64,000 nt of DNA from Nocardioides furvisabuli (GTDB lineage Bacteria > Actinomycetota > Actinomycetes > Propionibacteriales > Nocardioidaceae): the NCBI RefSeq assembly GCF_021083185.1, contig NZ_JAIGQB010000003.1, positions 372,001-436,000 on the forward strand. The letters are read 5' to 3'. The translations under genes were made by a program, and so were the position numbers. Positions 9,134 through 16,303 of the stretch are shown here, in pieces; the first letter of the stretch is position 1; each line of letters begins with the position of its first letter. The notes below the pieces were generated by a model. It saw only the letters and a list, made by a program, of their open reading frames with translations. It was not told the origin of the DNA and made no database searches.

Positions 9134-9213
9134 CCGTGCAGTCTGCCTCGACCGGCCTCGGATCCGGTGCGTCACCCTCGACCGATGTGCCGCCGGAGTC
9201 GTAGCCTCGCGCC

Positions 9214-9663
9214 ATGGGGGCGCGGACACCGGTGACGTACGACCACCACGACCACGTGCCGGGACCGTACCTCCACGGCACCAGGGTCGAGCTGAGCCCC
9301 GGCGACGAGCTGGTGGCGGGCTGCTCCTCGAACTTCCAGGAGGGCCGGGTCTCGAACCACATCTACTTCACGACGCTCGAGAGCACTGCGGCGTGGGGCG
9401 CCCAGCTGGCGGCAGCGCTGGCCGGTGTCGAGGGCCGGGGCCACGTCTACGTCGTCGAGCCGACGGGGCCGTTCGAGGACGACCCGAACGTCACCGACAA
9501 GCGCTTCCCCGGCAACCCGACGGAGTCCTACCGGACCAGGGCTCCGCTGCGGGTCCTGCACGAGGTCGACGACTGGCACGAGCACCCACCCGAGGCGCTC
9601 GCGGCCATGCTCGACAGCCTGGCGAAGCTGCGGGAACAGGGTCTGGACGTCATCGAGGACTGA
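9214..9663 (+). CDS. arr: NAD+-rifampin ADP-ribosyltransferase (Arr)
   Basis: Arr enzymes transfer ADP-ribose from NAD+ to the C23 hydroxyl of rifamycins, inactivating them. The 149-aa length and several family motifs are present: YLHGTRVELSPGD near the N-terminus, NHIYFTTLESTAAWGAQLA in the middle, and GRGHVYVVEPTGPFEDDPN followed by TDKRFPGNPTESYRT. Chromosomal arr genes are common in environmental actinobacteria as intrinsic rifamycin resistance. It stands alone, with no integron or transposase. The ATG at 9214 lacks a clear ribosome site; it may be leaderless. Confidence 0.9.
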   Translation: MGARTPVTYDHHDHVPGPYLHGTRVELSPGDELVAGCSSNFQEGRVSNHIYFTTLESTAAWGAQLAAALAGVEGRGHVYVVEPTGPFEDDPNVTDKRFPGNPTESYRTRAPLRVLHEVDDWHEHPPEALAAMLDSLAKLREQGLDVIED

Positions 9664-9699
9664 GGGCGCCCGGTGCGCGACCCCGGGCGACGTCCCTCA
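9661..9699. terminator. Bidirectional hairpin between convergent arr and ddaH
   Basis: TGAGGG at 9661-9666 pairs with CCCTCA at 9694-9699, and CGCCCGG at 9667-9673 pairs with CCGGGCG at 9683-9689 around a 9-nt loop. The stem includes both stop codons. There is no U-tract, which is usual for high-GC actinobacterial terminators. Confidence 0.55.
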
Positions 9700-10461
9700 G
9701 CCGCGCAGGCGCACGGACAGGCACGTCACGCAGCCCTCGAGCTTCTCGAACTCCGTGACGTCGACGGTGACCACGCGCAGCCCGCGCTCCTCGTAGAGCG
9801 CGCGGGTGCGGGGCGCGCCCGCCGACATCAGCACAGTCGACCCGTCGAGCAGCACGACGTGCGACCCGGGCTCCTCGGGGACGGCGAGGAAGGACGACCA
9901 GACGTCCGGGTCGTCGACGACCTCCTCCCACCCCACGACCGTGCCGTCGGGCAGGGCGGTGACGGCCGACTTGAGGTGCAGCGCCTTCGTCAGCGGCACG
10001 GCGACCACGGTGGCGCCCAGCGGTGCGAGGTGGGCGGCGAGCTGGTCGATCCCGCTCTGGTTCGTGCGGCCTCCGAGACCGACCCAGACCGTGCCGTCGT
10101 GCTTGAGCACGTCGCCGCCGTCGAGGGTGCCGGGCGCCTCGACGTGGGCGATGCGGTGGCCGAGGTCGCGCAGGACCTGCTCGGTGCCGGTGACCTCCGC
10201 CCGGCGTTCGTCGGCGCCGGGACGGGCGATGACGGCGAGGTCGTCGTACATCACCACGGTGTCCTCGACGAAGACCGAGTCGGGGCAGTCCGGCGCCGGC
10301 GGGACCTCGATCGTCTCCCAGCCCTCGGACCGGAGGGCGGCGACGTACGCCTCCCACTGGCGCAGCGCGAGACCGACGTCGATCGGGACGCGGTCGACGT
10401 GGGTCACCAGGCCCTCTGCCAGACGGGGGCTGGGGCGGCGGACGAGGGCGCGACGGTTCAT
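9697..10461 (-). CDS. ddaH: Dimethylargininase (N(omega),N(omega)-dimethylarginine dimethylaminohydrolase)
   Basis: A 254-aa amidinotransferase-superfamily enzyme that hydrolyses methylated arginine to citrulline and dimethylamine. The FVEDT substrate-binding motif is at about 64-68, the catalytic His162 is in LHLKSAV, and the nucleophile is probably Cys247 in VTCLSV; a second cysteine sits at 244. GTLDGGD at about 111-117 is also characteristic. Simple arginine deiminases are longer, so DDAH is the better call. Convergent with arr through a shared hairpin. Divergent from the fatty-acid permease with ~104 bp between starts. Confidence 0.85.
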   Translation of the reverse strand: MNRRALVRRPSPRLAEGLVTHVDRVPIDVGLALRQWEAYVAALRSEGWETIEVPPAPDCPDSVFVEDTVVMYDDLAVIARPGADERRAEVTGTEQVLRDLGHRIAHVEAPGTLDGGDVLKHDGTVWVGLGGRTNQSGIDQLAAHLAPLGATVVAVPLTKALHLKSAVTALPDGTVVGWEEVVDDPDVWSSFLAVPEEPGSHVVLLDGSTVLMSAGAPRTRALYEERGLRVVTVDVTEFEKLEGCVTCLSVRLRG

Positions 10462-10565
10462 TCACCGATTCTCGCAGGGGTCGGGCGTGCGGACCGCCTT
10501 GACATCCACGGTGGGGCACCGAATGGTGTCCCGAGCCGTGTCCCCCCGGGTGAGGAGATCCCGTC

Positions 10566-11936
10566 ATGTCCAGCACCAGCGCCAAGCAGCGATCCTCGGG
10601 GCTCGCCGGGATGATGCGGCCGGTCAACTCGGTCGTCGAGCGCTTCATCCCCAGCGCCCTGGTCTTCGCGATCGTGCTGACCTTCGTGGTCGCGATCCTC
10701 GCCCTGCTCCTGACGGACTCCGGGCCGGTCGACGTCACCCGCGGCTGGGGCGAGGGCCTGTCCGGGCTGCTGGCCTTCATGACCCAGATGGCGCTGATCC
10801 TGCTGCTGGGCCACACCCTGGCCAACACGGGGCCGGTGCGGGGGCTGCTGGCGAGGATCGGCGGGCTGCCGAGGACGGCACTGCAGGGCTACCTGTTCGT
10901 CTTCGGCGTCGCCGCCGTCGCATGCCTCATCACGTGGGGCCTCGGCCTGGTGGTGGGCGTGCTGCTGGCGGTGGAGGTCGCCAAGCAGGGTCGCGAGAAG
11001 GGGCTGAAGCTGCACTTCCCGCTGCTCGTCGCGGCGGGCTACTCCGGCTACGTCGTGTGGCACATGGGCTACTCCGGCTCCGGGACCCTGACCGCGGCCA
11101 CCGAGGGTTCCTTCATCGCCGAGCAGCTCGGCGAGACCATCCCGATCAGCGAGACCACGTTCGCCTGGTGGAACCTGGCCGCGATCGCCGCAACGATCCT
11201 GGTGGTGGGCGTCGGTCTCGCCCTGGTCGCGCCGCGGGGCGACGACCCGGTCATCGAGCTCGACGCGGACGCCCGCTTCGGTGACGAGGTGGTCACCGAC
11301 GAGGTCGTGACCCCGGCCGACCGCGTCGACGCGAGCCGCGTGGTCACGACGCTGGTCGGCCTGGCCCTGGTCGCCTACCTGGTGATCCACTACTCCGACG
11401 GCGGCACGGCCACCCTCGACATCGTCAACTGGACCTTCCTGGCGCTGATCTTCCTGCTGGTGCGCAACCCGCTCGAGCTGATCGCCCTGGTCAAGAACGC
11501 CGCCTCCAACGTGGGCGAGATCCTCCTCCAGTTCCCGCTCTACGCCGGCATCATGGGGATCATGGCCACCTCCGGCCTGATCACGGTCTTCTCCGACTTC
11601 ATCGTCGACACCGCCGGCCCGTCGACCTTCGGCGTGCTGGCCTTCCTCTCGGCCGGTCTGGTGAACTTCTTCGTGCCCTCCGGTGGCGGGCAGTTCGCCG
11701 TGCAGGGGCCGGTCATGCTCGACGCCGGTGCCCGCCTGGGTGTCGACCCGTCGGTGACGATCATGGCGATCGCCTACGGCGACCAGTGGACCAACATGAT
11801 CCAGCCCTTCTGGGCGCTGCCGGTGCTCGCCATCTCCGGGCTGAAGATCCGCGACATCCTCGGCTACACGTTGGTGACGCTCATCGCCTCCGGGCTCGTC
11901 TTCGCCACGATCCTGCTGCTCGTGGGCGCCGGATAG
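10566..11936 (+). CDS. atoE: Short-chain fatty acid transporter (AtoE family)
   Basis: A 456-aa multi-pass permease of the AtoE family, which moves acetoacetate, butyrate and related short-chain acids. Diagnostic features are an early HTLANTGPVRGLL segment, the WHMGYSGSGTLTAATEG loop, and the late NFFVPSGGGQFAVQGPVM with YGDQWTNMIQPFWALP. A charged hydrophilic loop (about residues 215-260) separates two hydrophobic halves. ATG at 10566 is preceded by GAGGAGATCCCGTC. The wider window is rich in acyl-CoA catabolism, which fits uptake of short-chain acids, but no CoA transferase is adjacent. Confidence 0.85.
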   Translation: MSSTSAKQRSSGLAGMMRPVNSVVERFIPSALVFAIVLTFVVAILALLLTDSGPVDVTRGWGEGLSGLLAFMTQMALILLLGHTLANTGPVRGLLARIGGLPRTALQGYLFVFGVAAVACLITWGLGLVVGVLLAVEVAKQGREKGLKLHFPLLVAAGYSGYVVWHMGYSGSGTLTAATEGSFIAEQLGETIPISETTFAWWNLAAIAATILVVGVGLALVAPRGDDPVIELDADARFGDEVVTDEVVTPADRVDASRVVTTLVGLALVAYLVIHYSDGGTATLDIVNWTFLALIFLLVRNPLELIALVKNAASNVGEILLQFPLYAGIMGIMATSGLITVFSDFIVDTAGPSTFGVLAFLSAGLVNFFVPSGGGQFAVQGPVMLDAGARLGVDPSVTIMAIAYGDQWTNMIQPFWALPVLAISGLKIRDILGYTLVTLIASGLVFATILLLVGAG

Positions 11937-12000
11937 CCCGCGGTGGCACCGGGGGCGGCGTACCTGTTGACCGCGGACGTCCGGGCGCGGATCATGGGGA

Positions 12001-12103
12001 GCAGAGGGGAGTACCCCGTCCTCGACGACATCGTCACCCCGGTCGGCCCTGTCCGCCCCGGTGCGTCGGCCGCTCGAGCAGCTGCGGTGGGGAAGACCTC
12101 CGG
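12001..12103 (+). promoter_or_regulatory. Probable yybP-ykoY (Mn2+) riboswitch upstream of a TerC operon
   Basis: The leader shows the conserved segments of the yybP-ykoY class in order: GGGGAGTA at 12006-12013, ATCGTCA near 12030-12036, a CCCCGG segment, and GGAAGACCTCC at 12091-12101. GAGG (12004-12007) pairs with CCTC (12097-12100) as P1. ACCTCCG (12096-12102) is exactly complementary to the ribosome site CGGAGGT (12127-12133) of the next ORF. This gives a simple translational on-switch: metal-bound P1 frees the ribosome site. The class senses Mn2+ and often precedes TerC-type Mn exporters, as here. Confidence 0.7.
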
Positions 12104-12138
12104 GAGTCCGGCGTGAGTCGGCAACACGGAGGTGCGGG

Positions 12139-12357
12139 ATGGACGATGCGCGATGGACATGGTGGGCCCTCGGTTCCTACGGCGACCTCGAGGACGTCGT
12201 CGCCTGTGCACTGGTCGTGGGACTGCTCGGCCTGCGGATGCTGCCGTCCACGAGGCGCTGGGCGCCCCGCGGCAACGCGTGGCGTGCACGCCAGGTGCCG
12301 GCGCCCAGGGGCGGTGGCAGTGCTGACCCCCGCCGGCCACCCTCGCTGCAGCGGTGA
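12139..12357 (+). CDS. Small single-span membrane protein upstream of terC
   Basis: A 72-aa ORF starting at ATG 12139, six nt after a strong GGAGG (12128-12132). It has Trp-rich acidic N-terminal residues (MDDARWTWWALGSYGDLED), one hydrophobic segment (VVACALVVGLLGLRML) and a basic, Pro-rich cytoplasmic-type tail. It sits between the riboswitch and terC, 12 bp before the terC start, so it is the first gene controlled by the switch. I do not recognise it. By position it may be an accessory or Mn-responsive small protein analogous in role to other small Mn-regulated proteins, but there is no sequence evidence for that. Confidence 0.5.
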   Translation: MDDARWTWWALGSYGDLEDVVACALVVGLLGLRMLPSTRRWAPRGNAWRARQVPAPRGGGSADPRRPPSLQR

Positions 12358-12369
12358 CGGAGGCACGTG

Positions 12370-13605
12370 ATGGAGGTGTCTCCGCTCGTGTGGGGCCTGA
12401 CGATCGCCGGCATCGTGGGCCTGCTGCTCTTCGACTTCTACTTCCACGTCCGCAAGGCCCACGTGCCGACGCTGCGCGAGGCGGCGATCTGGTCGGCGCT
12501 CTACGTCGGCATCGCGATCATGTTCGGCCTCGGCGTCCTGCTCCTCGGGGGACCGACCCCGGGTGGTGAGTACTTCGCCGGCTACATCACCGAGAAGGCG
12601 CTCTCGGTGGACAACCTGTTCGTCTTCCTCATCATCATGTCCAGCTTCCGGGTCCCCCGCGAGGACCAGCAGAAGGTGCTGCTGTTCGGCATCGCCTTCG
12701 CGCTCGTGGCACGCACCGGCTTCATCTTCGTCGGCGCGGCGCTGATCAACACCTTCGCGTGGGTCTTCTACCTCTTCGGACTGGTCCTCATCCTCACGGC
12801 CGGCAACATGCTGAAGTCCGACCACGACGACGCCGAGACTGCCGACAACTTCGTGGTGCGGCTGTCCCGCAAGGTCATCCCCGCAACCGACCACTACGAC
12901 GGGGACAAGCTCTTCACCATCCAGGACGGCAAGCGAGTGATGACGCCGATGCTGCTGGTCATGGTGGCCATCGGCGGCACGGACATCCTCTTCGCGCTCG
13001 ACTCGATCCCGGCGATCTTCGGGCTCACGCAGAACACCTACCTGGTCTTCACGGCGGTGGCGTTCTCGCTGCTCGGGCTGCGCCAGCTGTTCTTCCTCAT
13101 CGAGGGACTGCTCGACCGCCTGATCTACCTCTCCTACGGCCTGGCGGCGATCCTGGCCTTCATCGGGGTCAAGCTCATCCTCCACGCGCTGCACGAGAAC
13201 AACGTCGGCTTCATCAACGACGGCGAGCCGGTCCCGGTGACCGAGATCAGCACGTCCGTGTCGTTGAGCGTGATCCTGGGCGTCCTCGTCGTGGTGGTCG
13301 TCGCGTCGCTCGTCAGCCCGGCGGGCAAGGCACGCAACGCGATCAGCAACGCCCGGCGTCATGCCGAGGACTACCTCGACTCCGAGTACACCAGCGACCC
13401 TGCCGAGCGCGAGCGCATCTACGACCTGCTGCTCGCCGAGCGCGACCAGATCATCGCGCTGGGGCCGAAGTACCGCCAGAAGGCACGCAACGAGCAGGAG
13501 CTGATGGCGCTGCTCCAGCGCGCCCGCGACAGCCACGACAGTGCCGTCGACCGCGGCGAGGCCAGGGCGACGGGACCCTCGAAGCTGCTCCCGCCGCGAG
13601 CCTGA
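12370..13605 (+). CDS. TerC/Alx family membrane protein, probable Mn2+ exporter
   Basis: A 411-aa multi-pass protein of the TerC family. Conserved acidic membrane motifs are visible: FDFYFHVRKAHVPT in helix 1, EKALSVDNLFVFLIIMSSF around residue 75-95, and GGTDILFALDSIPAIFG around 205-220. A long charged C-terminal tail follows the last span. ATG 12370 is chosen because GGAGG lies 6 nt upstream; GTG at 12367 is too close. Family members Alx and MntP-like TerC export Mn2+, and the preceding yybP-ykoY-like leader supports that role. Tellurite resistance is the older name only. Confidence 0.88.
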   Translation: MEVSPLVWGLTIAGIVGLLLFDFYFHVRKAHVPTLREAAIWSALYVGIAIMFGLGVLLLGGPTPGGEYFAGYITEKALSVDNLFVFLIIMSSFRVPREDQQKVLLFGIAFALVARTGFIFVGAALINTFAWVFYLFGLVLILTAGNMLKSDHDDAETADNFVVRLSRKVIPATDHYDGDKLFTIQDGKRVMTPMLLVMVAIGGTDILFALDSIPAIFGLTQNTYLVFTAVAFSLLGLRQLFFLIEGLLDRLIYLSYGLAAILAFIGVKLILHALHENNVGFINDGEPVPVTEISTSVSLSVILGVLVVVVVASLVSPAGKARNAISNARRHAEDYLDSEYTSDPAERERIYDLLLAERDQIIALGPKYRQKARNEQELMALLQRARDSHDSAVDRGEARATGPSKLLPPRA

Positions 13606-13608
13606 GCC

Positions 13609-14385
13609 CTACGGCGCCAGGGACCCGCCGAAGATCTGCCAGGCCAGCGCCGACTTCGCGACGAGGCTCAGCACGAGGTAGGCCCGCTCCCCGAACGCGT
13701 AGCTGCGCCAGGGCCCGATGCCGCGGTACTGCAGCCACTGGTTGAGCGCGAAGCTGTTGAAGAAGACGAAGAGCGAGACGAAGATCCCGACCACGAAGCC
13801 CGGGACCTCCTCGGCGGCGAGGAGGTTGAGGCCGATCGCGACCCAGGGCGTGGCGCCCGCGACGCAGCCGAACCAGAAGGGCTTCATCGTCCGGGTCGTG
13901 CTGCCGGGCGGGTTGGCCGACTCCTGGAGCCAGCCGAAGAGGATCATCGCCACGTTGGCGCCGATGATCCCGATCAGCGCCGCGACGTCCACGACGCCGG
14001 CGTACAGCGCGATGAGCACGACCATGATCGTCGCGCTGAACGAGTACTCGACCCAACGGAAGCGGTTGATCCCCCGGCGCAGGTCGCGCTCGTAGGTGCC
14101 GCGCAGGACCGTCGCCGTCAGCAGGTGGTCGAGGGCGGCGAGCCCCAGGAACGCGGCGATCGCTTGCCCGACGCGCAGGTCGAGCACGCTCTCGGGCGAC
14201 GCGATCGCGCTGCCGGGCGGACCCGTCGGCAGCGACTGCGTGATGGTGATCGCGAAGTCGGTCGCCAGCACCACCACGGCGACCGCCTGCGCCAGGTGGA
14301 GCACGGTGAGCGCGAGGTTCCACCCGCGCAGCGAGCGCAGGGCCCGGTCGTCGACACCGGGTGCGGTCATGTCGTGTGAGGTCAT
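13609..14385 (-). CDS. Heliorhodopsin
   Basis: A 258-aa seven-helix retinal protein. The Schiff-base lysine is Lys244 in LVAKSALAWQIF; the counterion is Glu113 in RFRWVEYSFSATIM. His30 and His87 keep the 57-residue spacing of the two polar histidines in heliorhodopsin 48C12. Heliorhodopsins have their N-terminus inside, do not pump ions, and are thought to act as light sensors or enzyme regulators. ATG 14385 gives a normal length; the reading frame extends 100 codons further upstream but that part is low-complexity. It converges on terC with a 3-bp gap. No carotenoid or retinal synthesis gene is in the window. Confidence 0.9.
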   Translation of the reverse strand: MTSHDMTAPGVDDRALRSLRGWNLALTVLHLAQAVAVVVLATDFAITITQSLPTGPPGSAIASPESVLDLRVGQAIAAFLGLAALDHLLTATVLRGTYERDLRRGINRFRWVEYSFSATIMVVLIALYAGVVDVAALIGIIGANVAMILFGWLQESANPPGSTTRTMKPFWFGCVAGATPWVAIGLNLLAAEEVPGFVVGIFVSLFVFFNSFALNQWLQYRGIGPWRSYAFGERAYLVLSLVAKSALAWQIFGGSLAP

Positions 14386-14446
14386 GACTCCATCATGAGG
14401 CCTCGGGCTGCACGCCGGGTGCCGGTGCGCGCCGGCCGACGCACGC

Positions 14447-16126
14447 TCAGGACCCCAGGATCCGGCTCGCCACCTCGCGGCGCAGGACCTTGCCCATCGG
14501 GTTGGTCGGCAGCTCGTCGAGGAAGACGACGCGGCGCGGCACCTTGTAGGGCGTGAGGCCCTCCCGCGTGTGCGCGCGCAGCTCGTCGGGCTGCACCGGG
14601 ACGCCCTCGACGAGCACCACGGCCGCGACCACCTCCTCGCCACCGTCCTCGTGCGGGAGGCCGACCACGGCCACGTCGACGACACCGGCGTGGGTGCGGA
14701 TCACGGCCTCCACCTCGGAGGGATAGACGTTGAACCCGCCGGTGATGATGATCTCCTTGATCCGGTCCACGATCGTCAGGAACCCGTCGGGCGACATCGT
14801 CACCACGTCGCCGGTGCGGAACCACCCCTCGTGGAAGGACGCAGCGGTCTCCTCGGGCAGGCCGCGGTAGCCGGTGAAGACCTGCGGCCCACGCACCAGC
14901 AGCTCACCGCGCTCGCCCTGCGGCACCGCGCGGTCGAGGTCCTCGGGGTCGGCGATGCGGATCTCCACGTCGGGGAAGGGCACCCCGATGGCGCCGGGCC
15001 GGCGCTCGCGCGACATCGGGTTCCCGACGATCACCGGCGACGTCTCGGTCAGGCCGTAGCCCTCGACCAGCAGCCCGCCCGTGGCGGCCTCCCAGCGCTC
15101 GACGAGCGGGGCGGGCAGCGGCATCGCGCCGGACAGGGCGTAGCGGATGCCGACGATCGAGACCTTGCGGCGCTCCGCCTCGTCGACGATGCGCTGGTAG
15201 AGCGGCGGCACCGCCGGCACGAAGCTCGGCACCTCGCGCGCGATCGCGTCCATGATCAGGCTGATCTCGGGCTTGGGGAGCAGGACCAGCTTGGCGGCGA
15301 GCGCCACGCCGAGCAGCACGCTGACCGTCACGCCGTAGGCGTGGAAGAGCGGCAGGGCCACGAGGAAGGACTCCTCGCCCTCCCGCAGCCCCGGCACCCA
15401 GGCGCGGCCCTGGACCACGTTGGCGACGAGGTTGCGGTGCAGCAGCGGCACGCCCTTGGGCACCCCGGTCGTGCCGGAGGTGTAGAGCAGCAGCGCGACC
15501 GCGTCCTTGTCGGGGCGCGGGTGCGACTCGTCCAGCGGTTCCGCGGCGGCGAGCCCGGCCCACTGCATCACCTGCGGGGCGGGCGCTGTGAGCAGGTCCC
15601 GCGCCGCCCGGGCCTTCGCGACGGGCAGGCGCAGCGCCAGCCGCTTGCTCCACGGCAGGCGGGTGGTCATGTCGACGGCGACCACGTGCTCCAGCGGCGT
15701 GTCCGCGACGAGGCCCTCGATGACGGGCACGACCTTGTCCCACACGATCGCCACGCGGGCGCCGTGGTCGACGAAGGGGTGGCGCAGCTCGGCCGCGGTG
15801 TAGAGCGGGTTGTGCTCCACCACCGTCGCGCCGAGGCGCAGCACCGCGAAGAAGGCGATGACGTTCTGGGGGCAGTTCGGCATCACCAGGGCGACGTTGT
15901 CGCCGGGACGTACGCCGAGCGCGTGCAGGCCGCCCGCCACGCGCCGCACCTCGGCGTCGACGTCGGCGTAGGTCGAGACCCGGCCCAGGAAGTCCAGCGC
16001 CGGCCGGTCGGCGTGGTGGCGTGCCGCGCCTTCCCAGAGGTCGAGCACCGTGGTGTCGCCGTAGTCGAGGTGGAGGGGCACGCCAGGGGCGTAGGACGCT
16101 GCCCACGGGGGCGGTTGAGCCGACAC
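14447..16126 (-). CDS. fadD: Long-chain-fatty-acid--CoA ligase
   Basis: Adenylates a carboxylic acid and transfers it to CoA. A P-loop-like AMP motif LLYTSGTTGVPKG lies at 213-225; YGLTETSP, FRTGDVV and DRIKEIIITGGFNVYPSE follow in order, and the catalytic lysine is in NPMGKVLRR at the C-terminus. The GTG at 16126 is chosen: GAGGA is 6 nt upstream and gives 559 aa, standard for FadD. The open frame upstream to 16297 is untypical. It sits downstream of fadH on the same strand with a 177-bp gap, so both likely serve fatty-acid degradation. Exact chain length unknown. Confidence 0.88.
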   Translation of the reverse strand: MSAQPPPWAASYAPGVPLHLDYGDTTVLDLWEGAARHHADRPALDFLGRVSTYADVDAEVRRVAGGLHALGVRPGDNVALVMPNCPQNVIAFFAVLRLGATVVEHNPLYTAAELRHPFVDHGARVAIVWDKVVPVIEGLVADTPLEHVVAVDMTTRLPWSKRLALRLPVAKARAARDLLTAPAPQVMQWAGLAAAEPLDESHPRPDKDAVALLLYTSGTTGVPKGVPLLHRNLVANVVQGRAWVPGLREGEESFLVALPLFHAYGVTVSVLLGVALAAKLVLLPKPEISLIMDAIAREVPSFVPAVPPLYQRIVDEAERRKVSIVGIRYALSGAMPLPAPLVERWEAATGGLLVEGYGLTETSPVIVGNPMSRERRPGAIGVPFPDVEIRIADPEDLDRAVPQGERGELLVRGPQVFTGYRGLPEETAASFHEGWFRTGDVVTMSPDGFLTIVDRIKEIIITGGFNVYPSEVEAVIRTHAGVVDVAVVGLPHEDGGEEVVAAVVLVEGVPVQPDELRAHTREGLTPYKVPRRVVFLDELPTNPMGKVLRREVASRILGS

Positions 16127-16303
16127 GGTGTTCCTCACGATCAGGGTCGCGACGAAAGGGTTCGCGAGCGCGACCCAAGGTATCGGGTCCGCACGCACGC
16201 CCCGGTCGTGGCCGTTCCCGAGGGATCTCGGACCAGGTGCATCCGCCGGGGCGCGAGCGGCCGAGGGAGAGGTACTGGGGGGAACATCACTCACCACCTG
16301 CCG

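Noticed and set aside
6311..9235. 974-codon open frame on the + strand opposite hrpB
   Set aside because: High-GC antisense shadow; low-complexity Arg/Pro/Gly product and no motifs, while hrpB has full helicase motifs.
14386..14685. N-terminal extension of the heliorhodopsin reading frame
   Set aside because: Low-complexity Ser/Arg-rich and overlaps the upstream gene antisense; heliorhodopsins begin near the chosen start.
16127..16297. Extended N-terminus of the acyl-CoA ligase
   Set aside because: GTG at 16126 with GAGGA upstream gives the normal length; the extension is Pro/Ala-rich and untypical.
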